Origin: Oxyruncus cristatus
Taxonomy: Eukaryota; Chordata; Aves; Passeriformes; Cotingidae
Length of the DNA: 64,000 nucleotides
Reading direction: 5' to 3'
NCBI GenBank assembly: GCA_013399855.1
Contig: VXAY01002202.1
Span: 1-64,000 of the forward strand
Position numbers and translations under genes: made by a program. Under the pieces are notes generated by a model, which was given only the letters and a program-made list of their open reading frames with translations, did no database searches and had not been told where the DNA came from. This document shows, piece by piece, positions 36,339 through 49,300 of the stretch. How positions within the stretch are numbered: position 1 is the stretch's first letter; each line of letters begins with the position of its first letter.

Positions 36339-38153
36339 CAGTGTAGACTCAATTTCTTTCTTGCCAAGCCTAATGCTGATGAACATGTAATTGTTACATA
36401 TTTTTAGACAACAGATAATTTCTCTACAGCACCTGAGAAAGATGCCAAAATTTGCAACTTTTTCAGTATAACAATTGTAAGAGTATTTGGATTAAAAATA
36501 CTTTGCTGTATTAATTTAGACTTCTATTTTTGAACCCACTTGTTGTCTTTTTTATTAGATTGCTAAGATTTAAACAGAGCAGTAGGAAATTCTTGGGTTC
36601 ATATTATAGTGAGTTTCCTTTTGCCCAAAATAACATTTTGACTGTAAGATGTCATCTATCTATTTTTGGTACAACACAAAAAAATAAACTCAGATGAAAT
36701 AATTAACATAGGAAATAGTAATTAAAAAAACAGTCTGGGTTAAGATACTGCCTAGATGGAAATAAAAAGGAAATCCTAAATTAGAATGACATCATCAGCA
36801 GTAAGAAACTTCTATAAGACCACATAAGCAGTAAAAAAGGTAACAAAATCAGTTTGGGAAAGCTTTTAATGAATCTATGCTCTCAGCAAAGCATTTACTT
36901 ACCATAAGAGCAGGAGTACTTTTCATTTAACCTTCACGGGGTAAGATCCTGTATTTGACAGTGAGAACAAAGGAATGGCCAAAAATTCTCATATTTCTGG
37001 TGAAACTACACAGACCTTTCATCCAAAAGTACTAGATATAGTCGTGTCCCTGAACACCAGGAACTAGCATGCAGGATCTACTGCGTCACACTGACCACAT
37101 CTGCACTGAACTACCATGTGTAACTAATTCTAATTTAGAATGTAGAAATGAAAAGTGACAGAAAAACCTGTGCATGTTTTATTGGCCTCTGTGCTAAAGA
37201 TATGAGCACATAAATAATGAAAAACTAGCTTTGCTGTTGACACCTGTTTCTCAAAGCATATTAAAAATTAAAGGAATACTATGGATGACAGAGGGAAACT
37301 ACATGTTTCCATAAGAGCGATGTGCAAGATGACAGTAACAGGAAAACAACTGAGTTTTCAATTCCAATGGGCTGCACTTAGTTTAGCTAGAAGTTGTTTT
37401 TGTAATTCAGTAGAGTATACTAATTTTCCTCTGGGCTGCTTTTTCATAACTTTAAATATTAATCCTCTGGACTAGCTGATTTAGCTACTTATCTCTCATC
37501 TAAGTAGCAACAAAAGTTTCTATCACTATAGTTTTACTTTCATGCAATGTAAGATATGTACTGTGTTTAACAACAAAAGATATTAATATCCAATATGTAT
37601 AAACTTTGGAATGTAAATATTAAGATTTCTATTAACTGAAATGACTAATCAATAGGAAAATACACAATGATGCATGCTCTTTCTGTGACCCATCTACCCA
37701 CAGATACAAATTCTCCAAATTCTCATCAGAACTAATCCCTGGACAACCTCTGTGTTAATGAAATGATTGATACATTGCACAGGAACACCGAAGGATCAGG
37801 GACCAAGGATGATTTCAGTCTCTTCAAAAACTGCTGGAATCACTAGTCTGAGATCTAGTGAGTCTTACAGAGGCTTTTACTGTTCCAAAAACCCCTCAAT
37901 CCCTGGTTCCACTGGTGTTCAGGTTTGACAAGCATAGGCTGAGTAGTGTGAATAGCAAGTTGGTCTAAGTTGAAGTGCAGACAGAAACCCTTCCTCCAGT
38001 CCCTAATCAAATGTCTGCTCATATATCTCAGATAAGTACTTCAGGACATGCATTTTAAAAAAAAATAATAGTGGTGCCTGGCATACACCCTATGCTTACT
38101 GTTCTCTTCGGGTCACCTCTGCTGAGGCTTGCTCCATTTACACAACCACTTAG
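36339..38153. other. Stretch without a recognised gene
   Basis: AT-rich DNA. No open frame above 64 codons, no family match. Confidence 0.55.
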
Positions 38154-38423
38154 TCACTTTTGCAAACAAGTGTATAGAAATCTTAGTAAATCTAGCTTGA
38201 CTAAACTGCCACCTTCTCTGTAGACGCTAAAGCCTAAAGAGGGACTTGTTCTTTCTTTTTCTGATCTGTCTTCTTCTTGTTCCCAGATCTTCTTCAGTTT
38301 GCCAGCACTGAAAATGTCCCGGATATCCAGGGGAGGATTAAATTTATGGAGATTAAGATGACCAAATCCGGGTTTGTATTTTAAAGCAGTTCCATCAATA
38401 TACAGACAGCTATACGTCAACAC
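38154..38423 (-). other. Unassigned 89-codon open frame, coding-like
   Basis: A minus-strand frame that begins at a GTG after a TAA, so it has no proper start, and ends in TGA. Its middle (residues about 12-50) has a mixed, charged composition ('DIRDIFSAGKLKKIWEQEED') unlike the Phe/Ser/Leu-rich chance frames elsewhere. The DNA holds several CpG, unusual here. I do not recognise the protein. A TTTTCAG acceptor-like site lies inside it and an AAGGTGGC donor-like site near its end, but neither is strong. It could be an exon, a fragment of a processed pseudogene, or chance. Confidence 0.2.
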
Positions 38424-40463
38424 TTAAGATGTCTTACTCTGTGAGCCTAATGGCAACCCCTACAGAAAAACAGTAAAAGAATAAAGTTAAGAGCAAAGTT
38501 TCCATAAATGAGAACCCCAAACATTATGCCTGAAGTTTTATTCCCTTTTGAGCTATGAATGACGAGGAGTACTGGGAGTTCAGCTGAGGTGCTGTTCTTC
38601 AGATCCTAACTTGCTCTCAGACTCCCCTTCTATGCACCTAACTCTGCACATCTCACCTAAATGTTTTTTATTTCCACAGAACTAAGGGAACGTTTCGCTT
38701 CTTCTACAGACATTAAACATTGCTAGAAGTAAGAGGTCTTCGTATACTTTACTTCAACGTAACTTTTACCAATGGTTTTTCCCCTCTTGGATCTTCTTGT
38801 TCTATGAATAACTCCAGGTACCATACAGAAATGCCGGTAGCATACGTGAAACTTGCAAGTTTCAGTTTTAGAGATTTCAAAACAGCGAAGAAAAAAAAAT
38901 GAAACAAATGCAATAATTTTACTTCTGTGCTCATATGCAAAGATAGGAGGTGTAGCACTGGAATCGGATCTGCACATTTTCAAACTTGAGAAGACACACT
39001 GGAAGAGTTCATATATATTTTCTATCTTTACAACAGAAGTTCGAGGATATTTCTTTCTTGAACCTAAATGTTCAAGTCCCTAGAAATGGCAATTCCTATT
39101 GAAAAAAAAAAAAAAAAGGAACCTAATATCAATCTCAATGAAGTCTTTGTTGGAGGTTTTTATCCAAACTAGAAAGTTGTCACATTTCTAAAAAAAATAA
39201 ATCTGCTTCTTGTGTCTTTTGTGAATGCAATTTGGCAAAAGAGGGCAAAAACAGTAGGAATTTATTCCTGAGACACGCATCTAGACTTTTTTAGAACTCT
39301 GGCATAAGCAGCAGACAAAGTTTCAAGTCAGGAAATGTCAGCGGTATCTGATTATTGCCTCCCACTGCCACACGTAGTGTTACTTAGCTTTTTGCTGAGC
39401 AAGGTGGGAAATGCCAATATTTATTTTCATGTAAAAAAACCCCAGGCTATGCAATTTTTTTTTTTATTTTTATTTCTATGCAATGAAATAATCACTTTTA
39501 AAAGGGAAAATTAACATGGAGAGACAGTTTTTCATGATGGCCCACTGAATTTTTCTACTTCCTACTAGCCAAAGTAAGAAATTAATGTAGAGTTTTTCTA
39601 TTTTTCATAAGATTGCTACAGCCTTTCTTGTTTGATTTACTAAATTCCATTTCTTTCCATAAAATTTCAAGACATAACAAATTTCCTGGTCTCAAATTGG
39701 GAAATAGATGTGCTGCATCAGTGAAAATTAAAAATCAAATCCTAACTTGATTATAAATCAGATCCTAAACGTCCTTAAAGGGATGTTCAGAGAGGGAGCC
39801 CTGAACTTCTTATGGAGAACTTCCTAAAACTTTCAATATTGTCTCTATCTTTTATGGTTTCTTAGGATTTCCTTGCGTAATATGAACTGCTCTCATACAA
39901 AAATGTAAAAAATAAACACTTTATGTGCACATCATAAACTCTCTTTTAGCAAAGCCCAGATATCATAAGTTACTGAATATTCTCACAAGCTCTCAGGAAC
40001 ATATACTGACTTTATAAATGCATGTTTCATTTTGGCAATGTAATGCCTATGCAATTAAGATAAATTAGATAATCATGCACTTATATCACACTGAAACTTT
40101 AAATGTAGATATCACAAAACCCAATAACAAGTTCCTATTCCAAATGGAGCATATTAACAGATATATAACACAGTTCCCAAAAACTCAGTAGTAGTGCAGT
40201 CATGTGAACAGCAATATTACAGCTCTTCATTGGTTTCATACAATGAAAGCCACTAAATTTCAATTTTGTGATGTTATTCAACACAATTTGATCGGCTATT
40301 TTATGCCACTGTGCATAACAACAACAAAAGATATAAGACAAGTAATAAAATAAGAATTTGTTAAACTCAACTATCATAGGCTGAGAAAGAGGCAGTAAGT
40401 TAGATTCAGAATTGTCAGGTTATTAAAAGAAATTAATTTTGCTCTGATTATGCCAATGAGAGC
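38424..40463. other. About 2 kb without a recognised gene
   Basis: No gene recognised. A16 at 39102-39117 and T-rich runs near 39455-39475 are simple tracts. Confidence 0.5.
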
Positions 40464-40490
40464 AAAAGAAAGAAAGAAAGAAAGAAAAAA
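40464..40490. repeat. (AAAG)n microsatellite
   Basis: About five AAAG units followed by an A run. Simple repeat. Confidence 0.9.
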
Positions 40491-40719
40491 GAGAGCATAT
40501 TTTCCAGTAGTTTAAAAAGTACTTAATGCCATAAAGAAAAAAGTCAAAGAATAAATGCTATACATCTAAATGATAGTGCAGATTTATTCACTTTTAGCTT
40601 CTTGGGTGTGATTCTGAGGACATGTTCCACGTTGCTGACACACACTTTGCTTCCTTTCTAGTAATATATATTGTTTTCTGGTATATCAGATACCAATTTA
40701 TGACTTCCTAGAAAAAATA

Positions 40720-40771
40720 AAATATAACAATAATAACAATAATAATAATCATCATCATCATCATCATCATC
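40720..40771. repeat. Compound (AAT/AAC)n-(ATC)8 microsatellite
   Basis: Imperfect AATAAC and AAT units lead into eight perfect ATC units (40748-40771). Confidence 0.92.
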
Positions 40772-43700
40772 CCATTGAATAACCTATACATGCTTTCCAT
40801 ATTTTGCGTTTTCTGCTATTGGTTAACACTCTAAGAATTTTTTTAATAGGACTAAAATTTTCTGTATTGGCTTTAGATATGCACTAAAACAAAACAGATA
40901 TATATAAAAAAATTTCCATCTCTTTTGACTGCATATTTGAAAATATTTGAAACATCTGGAAAAAAACCCAGGATAATATTTTTTATTATGTTTTTCAGCA
41001 GATAAAAGGAAAACAAACAAACAAAAACACAACAAAAAGAATTCAAGATCTGTAAAACGCTGAAATATCTCTTTATATAGATATTACTTATAAAGCTACA
41101 ATATCTACAATATTTAATTCTTGCACTAGTGGTCTAACATTATCCACTAAACAGTGCAAGAATGAAAAATGTCAGAAAGCAATTCTCTTTCCATAAACAA
41201 CCCTAACATTCAACTAGCAAAAAATTATTAGCAGAAGTCCGGTGTTTTATCTAAAAGACTTTAATACCAATCTTCGCCACCAAAACCCTCCAAAGATTAA
41301 TTAGGTACCTCATGTTTTAAAATGCCTCTGAGAGTCCCCTCAGACATTTACATAGAGTAGATCTCATAAAACGGCTTTATAGCTGAAGAGTTAATTTTTT
41401 CAGAAAGGAAGAGAAACATTCATTATAACATCATATGACACATAAAATCAAAAGAAAATTTCAAATACCTAGGCTAAATTAAAATTCCTGATGTTATACT
41501 ACTAGTCATCTCAGAGTTATGGTCAGAAAATTTGTATTAAAAATATGTACCTCTACAAAAGTCAATTTATATCCATCAAATCTACCCAGAAATGCACTCA
41601 AACTAGCAAAATAATATCAACATTAGCTTTCTAGATTTGTATTTCATGTAAAATATATTATATATATTTGTAAAAGTAAAGCTTTATTGGGCAGTTTAAA
41701 ACAAAACAATACAAAAACTTCCTTCCTATTGTAGGCAGATTACCCCCAAAAATTCAAAAGTAAGCAAAAATAAACAATCTTTTCAAACCTAAAACAGGCA
41801 ACAGAAATCACAGATCAGACACAAAAACCCTATGACGAATCCAGTTCATTTATCTGTCATCCTACAATTCAAATCAAAACAAAATATCAGTCACCTCAAG
41901 GACCTTACTTAATAACAACTCGGCATCCTGCTTACTGTTTTAACGTTAGACAAGTCTTTGTAGAACTGCAACTTCTTTCAGTTTGTCCAGACACATCTGA
42001 TACTTAATAAGATTATTTTAAATTTCTGTAACAGAAGTTATACATCTCATTCAGTAACATCCACTGACTGCCACGTGTTCATATGCTATGCTGTATTTCC
42101 GTCTCAGCACAATCCAACAATTTTCAGTAATGCATTATCAGAAAAAAGAAAAACAAACAAAACAGGGCATGTCCCCAGGAGACTTACAGGGAAATTTATG
42201 AAAAATAAGCCTCTAAAAAAATTCAGTATTTCTAAACCAGACAGACAAACTGATAGAAGCTAAGTTTGCCAATGTTAATTTGACCTTCTGTTTCCCTTAG
42301 GAATTTATACTCCTTTTAGAGAAAAGCAAATATAGCCACTTGGGCTACTTGAAAGGGTCATGTATTTATGTTATGACAGGCATTGATTACACTACCTTGA
42401 TAAGTCAGCTAATGAATAGCAGTAAAAACTAGCTTGCAGTGGAAGTCTGCCAAGGTTCTATTTACAAAACCACATCCAGATATATAAAAAACTCTTTACA
42501 GATTAATGAAAAGAAAAAAAAATGGTAATATATTAATTATGTTCAAAACTGAATATTCCAATTAAGGGGAAACAAGTGCACTTTGCTTCACCACATATTG
42601 TCATTTTAATTTTAAAAATAACTCCATTTGATAGGGAAATGGGAGCTAGTAAAATGTCCTTAATGAAAAAAAGGTAGCATTCTTGAATCTTGACTGATTA
42701 TTCAAAACTTCTATTTGCTATTAAAAAAGAGTGCAAACATACCAAGCACATGCCATCTAACAGAGCAGTGTTCCTGTGTTTATGATCCAAATTACCCTAA
42801 TGATACCATGCCATCCCAAAATAAATGGCAATAAACCATTAGAAGACCTTTACATATAAACACTAATCCAAGAAGAAATAAAGGCATCATTCACTAGGTC
42901 TAAAGTCTAATCCCAAATTCAGTGTCAAGAAAATTTATATCTCTGATTTGTTTCTGGAAACAAAGGTCCCAAGCACAAAGCATCATTTCAAGCTCTGGCA
43001 CCTTTTATGCCTTTTTCCCGTATGGACTCTACTTCCCATAGAGTGTAGATACATCTCTAAACCAGACAAAAATCTCACAATACCCTGCATGGATGCAATT
43101 TCTTGGTGGATGTACAGTGCACCAACTATTTTACATCCTTTCTCTGGAGACCAAGAAACACTGGGACAGATTCAAAAGCATGAACATCTACAAATGCTGG
43201 CAACTCGTGCACCCTGGTACACACTTACTAATTTAATTAAGAAATTTGTAGTGATTCATATGCAATCCCATGTAACTCCATGAAAATGTAACATACTTTG
43301 AAAATACTGGCTGCCTCATAAAAATTTTAAGTAGCGGTTGTAAAGCAGACTGAATTGTACATGAATTATGGTATCCTTTACCTTTTGAGGGCCACAGAAA
43401 TAAAAGTCTAATATAAAAAGCTTTCCTAAATCAATCTTGAACACTGGCATAATCTTCCTCTTGTTCTTCTTTATCTCCATTCTTATGCATTAATATCCAC
43501 TTCACTTCTTTGTTCAGCCCTCCACTTAACACATACTTAGCTCTATGGCCAGCATATACAACAACTCTCTGGGAGCACCTTCAGAGGCAACCAAAGAGCA
43601 AATCTGTTCATATTGAATAGCTGCAGTGCATCTGCAGGACACTTTTCAGCTCCAAGATGCAGCCTTGTTTCCAACTAACACATCCCTAAAGCCCTGGAGA

Positions 43701-44625
43701 GAACACCACACAATACGCTTTCCACTACAGCATGTGCAACTAACAGTTTTTGGTCTGTACAGGCAAGCTGCACTGATCCAGCAAAAATGTGAATGTAAGC
43801 ATGGTAGAACCTCCCAGACAATCAAAGCATACGAGTAAACACAGCCAGGAAAGCCAATCCTGCACCAGGTTTCCTTACAGCAATTTTTTCAGATGGAAGA
43901 CCAGGATTAGCAGAGACCATGCTGCCCTTGCTGTCTCTGCACTGGAAAACCACCCAGGATGTGCTGCCACCAAAACACGCAGAACCTGCCTCACATGAAG
44001 AGGACTAGGAGTACTTCCATCAGGCCACAGAAAACACCTGTAGAGAAAGAACACTTAGGTATATCTAAATTACAGTAACAGCAGTGTCCATCTAAGGAGC
44101 AGCTGGGAATACTCCAGCATTTGCAGTGAACCAACACAAGCAGCCAAACATTGAGGGGAGCTTCATTGTCTCCATGTCCACACTCTGACTGGGCCACAGT
44201 GATTTTTATTTCTCCTCATTGCTGACAGTACAACTTCACAAGCCAGCCTATGCAGGGTCTAGGGGAGGGGGAAAGTGCCCAAACAAGAAACCAAAGAAGC
44301 TCCTTAGATTGTCAGTAATTAAAATAGTCAAAACAGCAGCAGTGGGAAAGGAGTGGAAGCATTTGCTTGGAAGGTCCTAGGAAAATGTCAGTTTTGTTAA
44401 CTGTAATAAAAGGTAGGTAACTTCTCCAGGCAGAATGGGCTTTTCAAAGCAAATCTTCAGCTATCAGAGGCTCAGCCTCTGGGCACTCAGCAAGAGCTGA
44501 GGATATGGCTCAAGGGCTTGTGAACACTGTAATTCATGAGAATTTTTTCAGGTAAACCACATCAGCAAAGCAGGTATCCTCACATGATACACGTTCAATT
44601 CATCTACATTCCTGGAAAGAAAAAG
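40772..44625. other. About 3.9 kb without a recognised gene
   Basis: No transposon or gene recognised. The 111-codon plus-strand frame at 42948-43283 has no recognisable domain. Composition becomes more balanced from 43.5 to 45 kb without a family match. Confidence 0.5.
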
Positions 44626-44644
44626 AAAAAAAAAAAAAAAAAAA
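44626..44644. repeat. poly-A homopolymer (19 nt)
   Basis: Uninterrupted A19, preceded by AAAGAAAAAG. Confidence 0.9.
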
Positions 44645-45132
44645 GCCAAAATTCTGGGTAAACCTCCAAAAGGTAGAAGACACTGCCAATGATCAATAAG
44701 GTCATGGAGTGGACATGGGACTGTCACGGATGTCTCTGATTTAGCTCCAGAAAGCCTGTCATGATTCCTGAGACACCAACCAGGGGAAAAAGTGTTATGT
44801 AGAGGATGAGCTGTAATGACAATGATAACCATGCAGACTCACTGCAGAACTGCTGTGCTACAGACTGGCACGAGCCTGGTTATGGCGAGTTTCCAGAGCA
44901 CAATTCCTTTCTGCTTCTGGGCACTGATTCAGAACTAGAAACAAATGTGCAACCTCCCTCATGTCAAGGGTAATTCATCACAAGAGCCACAAAGGTTATC
45001 TTGCACATTTGAAATTATCGGTCAGTGGCTGGTTATCTCATGTCTGATCCCAAAGGGTTTACCAGAAATATGGACAGCCTGTAACATAACGTTTTACAAT
45101 TCTGCGCAAGGCTCTTGAGAGATCAGTATGGC
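44645..45132. other. Stretch without a recognised gene
   Basis: No family or coding signal recognised between the poly-A tract and the LTR. Confidence 0.45.
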
Positions 45133-45820
45133 TGTGGTAGGTTGACCTTGGCTGGATGTCAGGTACCCACCAAAGACACTCTGTCACTCCCTTTCTCAAC
45201 TCAACAGAGGAGATAAAATTGAAAAAAAAAGGCTCATGGGTTGAGATAAGGACAGGGAGAGATCACCAAGCAGTTACTGTCACATGCAACACATATTGTG
45301 GAAAAGTAATTGAATTTATTGTCAATCAAATCAGAATAGGAAAATGAGAAATAAAACCAAATATTTAGAACACCTTCCCCTCACCCCTCTCTTCTTCCTG
45401 GGCTTAACTTTATTACCCATTTTCTTTACTTTCTCTCCCTCAGTGGTGCTGTGGTCAGGTCATCCCAATTGCCTCTGCTCCACCTTCCTCCTAAGGAGAG
45501 GATTTCTCACACTCTTCCCCTGCTCCAGTGTAGGATCCCTCCCATGAGAAACAGTTCTCCATAAACTTCTCCAATGCAAGTCCTTCCCATGGGCTGCAGT
45601 TTTTCACAAACTGCTCTAGCATGGGTCCTTTCCACAGGGCGCAGTCCTTCAGGAACAGCCTGCTCCAGCATGGATCCCTTGTGGGGTCACAAATCCTGCC
45701 AGCAAACCTGTTCCAGCCTGGGCTTCTCTTGCTGGGTTCACAGGTCCTGCCAGAAGCCTTCTCCTAGCACAGGCTTCCCACAGGGTCACAACAGGTCCGT
45801 CAAGCAGCCACCTGCTTGAG
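45133..45820 (-). mobile_element. LTR fragment, related to copy A, minus strand (copy D)
   Basis: The plus strand begins TGTGGTAGGTTGACC, followed by 'ctggatgtcaggtacccacc', the antisense of the 3' end of copy A ('gggtacctgccatccagac', 'gggtcaacccacc'). The antisense poly-A signal TTTATT stands at 45315-45320. Degenerate 'ctgctccagcatggatcc' repeats fill 45520-45720. The match ends with 'agcagccacctgcttgag' near 45818, which corresponds to about 430 bp inside copy A. The promoter half is therefore missing. The 81-codon plus-strand frame at 45574-45819 is the antisense reading of the repeats. Confidence 0.8.
45315..45320 (-). promoter_or_regulatory. Poly-A signal of LTR copy D
   Basis: AATAAA on the minus strand, followed by 'ttcaattac', the same surroundings as the poly-A signals in copies A and C. 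Confidence 0.5.
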
Positions 45821-46124
45821 CTGAAGGGGAATCAGACATAGCTGAACCATTTCACAAGAACCTATGAATCTGAACGACGAACAAACACTCTGGAACGAGA
45901 CACTATCTTTAGCTCATAGACTTTTATTTTATAGTTCTAAGTAAGCAAAACAAGCACAGCCACAAATTCTAGGTGAACCTCTAAAGCTAGAACCTCTTAA
46001 CTGCACATGCATTCCTTATGCTCCAGTGCTCCCTAGACTCTCTTTGTTAGATACGATCCAATATCATTAATTTGTCTCCTCACAAGTCAAAGCAGAAGAG
46101 GAAAATCAGAGACCAACAATTTCA
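45821..46124. other. Stretch without a recognised gene
   Basis: No match recognised between the LTR fragment and the MIR-like relic. Confidence 0.45.
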
Positions 46125-46345
46125 ACAGACCTGAGTTCTATTATTAGCTCTGCACAGACCTCCTATGGACAACTAACTTGCATGTATTGTAATTTAAGCT
46201 CTCAAAGCATTATGATAAAAAAACATGCACCAACCTCAAAAGGTATTGTGATAATTAGCTCATTCATCATAAAGTATTATGATTTTTTCAAAAGAGAAAT
46301 GCTGCAGAAACATATTATACTGCTATGAAACCATAACAGTCTACA
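46125..46345 (+). repeat. MIR-like ancient SINE, long fragment
   Basis: Family blocks appear in order over about 200 bp: 'cagacctgagttctattat', 'tagctctgcacagacctcc', then 'accaacctcaaaaggtattg', 'tgataattagctcattcat' and 'aaagtattatga'. These correspond to the MIR core (gacctgggttc ... cagctctgcca) and its 3' part (cctacctcacagggttgttg ... gaggattaaatgag). It is the longest MIR-like copy in the window and is non-coding. Confidence 0.55.
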
Positions 46346-49300
46346 CAGGACAATGTTGAAAAAGGGCATAGAGGATTATGGCCTTCGAGTAAGTAACTTT
46401 TCTATCTTGGTCTTTTTATGGACCTTATCACTGTAAAGTCTGAACAACTCAAAAATACTAATTAACTGAGCCTTTTTAATTACCCTCCCTGCTTACACAA
46501 GGGAAACCCTAGACCCAGTCCAATCTAACTTCTCCTTTACCACTAGATGAGTCAGAAGAAAGGAAGGACAAAGCACAGTATGTAGTGTGGATACTCACTG
46601 ACCTAACATATTCTTCCAAGAAGGCTGTGCAAAACAGAGCAATTTCTGAGTAATCTGAACTCATACACAAGGTCTCATGGTGCCATATGTAAAACATTTA
46701 TAAGCCTCTCAGCAGTGGCTCCAAATGCTCTATACCTTGTGCATAACCAATAAGGCTTAAACTCATAAAACAAGCAACGTTAATATATTCAAGGCTCATT
46801 CCCTTGAACCCAATACTGTTTCTTGAAACATTTTTAATAAAGGATCAGGGATTTAAAAAAGAAAAACTATAACACAGTACTATAAACCCATGTAACAGAT
46901 AAAGTTATGTCTTTCTAATAGCAAGACTATACCAATCTGTCTGATTTTTCTTGCACATACTTCACTGAAACTACAAAGTAAGCACAAGGTGAAATTGTTC
47001 AGTTTCATTAAGCCACTGAAAAAAAATCTGTAAGTGCATATAATAGGAAAATTATCAGGTGGACTATAACAATGCCTAAAGTCCTCAACTCTTCTCTTCT
47101 AGTCTTGGGAGGAAAAAACCCAAGAGATTTAGCTAATTGAAAAACAGAGATTTTCTATCTACAGTGGAGTTATATTAATTAGGAAAAAATTATATGCTAT
47201 TTACTCAGCCAGTCAACATGCATCTTCAGTCAAAGGGCTCTCAGATCGTTTAAAGAACATAGCAGGTCTCATCTATTTTTGGTTCTTGTTCGGTTTGGTT
47301 TTGCAAAATTTGGAACCCTCAGTCTCTTCTTTTTTGAACAGTAGGGGACTGCAGCTAGTATTTCAACTAGGAACTAGTGATGAAATATGAAATGCACTTT
47401 TTTGTTTTTTAAACATAAAATATATGGGCTGCTCTCGCCTTTTTGAACATAGATGCTTCCTTTCTTTTTTGTTCTTTCTGCCCTCTTTATTCAGATATCT
47501 AAATCAATAACGATTTAACTGATCAGGCCATGGCTTGCCTTTGTCTTCCTTTTCACCTTACATGTTGGGCTATTTTTAGGGCAGAGCCTTCGGTGACAGA
47601 AACATTGTTTCTATCAATCCCCAGACCATAACTAATGTAAAACATCATAATCATGTGACATAATGTCTGGGAAGGATAGCTATGGCAAGCTTGGAATTCA
47701 GCACTTCAGAAAAAAAAAAAAATCATGTTACCAATCATACTTTTCTAGATGTATTTTTAGTGTCAATGCAACACAAAAGTTAAACAGAGCCAGAGTTTCT
47801 AGGTACCAGGTAAGGCTCAACTAAGCATAGAAGCAGGAACTGAAGGATTGATGCATGTCCTTGAAATACAGGGAGAGCTTTGAAGTCATTTTTGCATGAG
47901 ATGACACAATGTTGAGTATTCAACGGTACCATTGCCAAAGCTCTGAGAAGCAGAGGGCCTTTTCCTTCTACCCCATCTTCCTCACAAGCCTATGTCCATA
48001 CATGAAAAACAGTACTTCATGAAACAAAAATATCATCATGCTGGATGCCACTGTGCAGCCTTCTCAGATACAAATCCCTACTTTGAGCAACATAAACTGC
48101 ACCCATGTCCCAGTGAAACTGAAAGCAGTATTTTTACCAAATGGCATGCTCTGGCTTTGGGGTGGGACTGTATGCAGTCCTGAAGATGCACTCTCATAGG
48201 AGGCCAACCCCTGAGCTAAACTTACTGGAGTGCTGCAGGGTAGCATACACAGCTCAAACAAGAAGCTTCCCTATACAGACACATAGCCATGGCAAATGAT
48301 ACACTGACCATTTTCCTGCATTATTCTGGCTATTTTAAGCTGAAAGCTGCACAAGGCACTGTCCCTACATCAAACTAACTCAGAAATGGGGCTGTTGTCC
48401 CCATATGTCCATCAGGGAATGTTTCCTGCAATGGGTATCTAAGAGAAGGAAAGGGTGGGCGATTACTAGATTTTGTATGAAAGTTTCTCCTCCTTAGTAA
48501 TGACAATATTGCAGTCATTTGTGATATTACACACCCCTTTTTTTTCAGGTTGAGAAAATACTCTGTTCCAAATCACAAAACCCTTTTCTCCAAATGGGCC
48601 ATTTATCTAAAAACCTACATCTTTACCTTCCATTAAAATCAAACAGGGGCAAAACAAGTTATCCACTGGTTTGATTTGGTTACTGAGCATTTTCATCTGG
48701 ATGTTTTTACTGGAAATTGGGGTTTTTTTAACAATTTAAAAACAACAGGGTTCTCTCAGTTCTTAGACTGAATACTAATGGTAAAACCTAAAGTTGAAAA
48801 CTCTGGCAATACTCCATTCTAAACACTTTTAATGTTATTTCCATCTAATGAAAAGATAACTACCATTTCATTTCTACACAGTGAAGTTGTCTGTGAAGTC
48901 TAGTCTAAAAAGATGACAACCTCTGCCTCATTCTCTTCACCCGGTTGTATCATCTGCAATTAGTATCCAATCCAACATTAATCAATTAGATCTTCCTGAC
49001 AGGAAGTACCCGTATCTTCCATATACTTCATGACATTGAATATCCTTGTTTATAGTATCTGACTAGGCAAAGGTAACTAAGAGAAGGCTGACAACCTTCA
49101 TATTTTCATGACAACACACAAGGACGAATCCTGTTATACTTCATGTGCGTGTTCACAGCTGGCACACTGTCAAGGGGCATTGTAATATGAATTAAGGTCA
49201 GCATATGAATCACAGTGTCAGTGTGTGCACAGCTGGACTCTTAAAAGCAGATGGAAAGACTCATGTCTTCCTACTACTATACTCACACATAGCCGTATCT

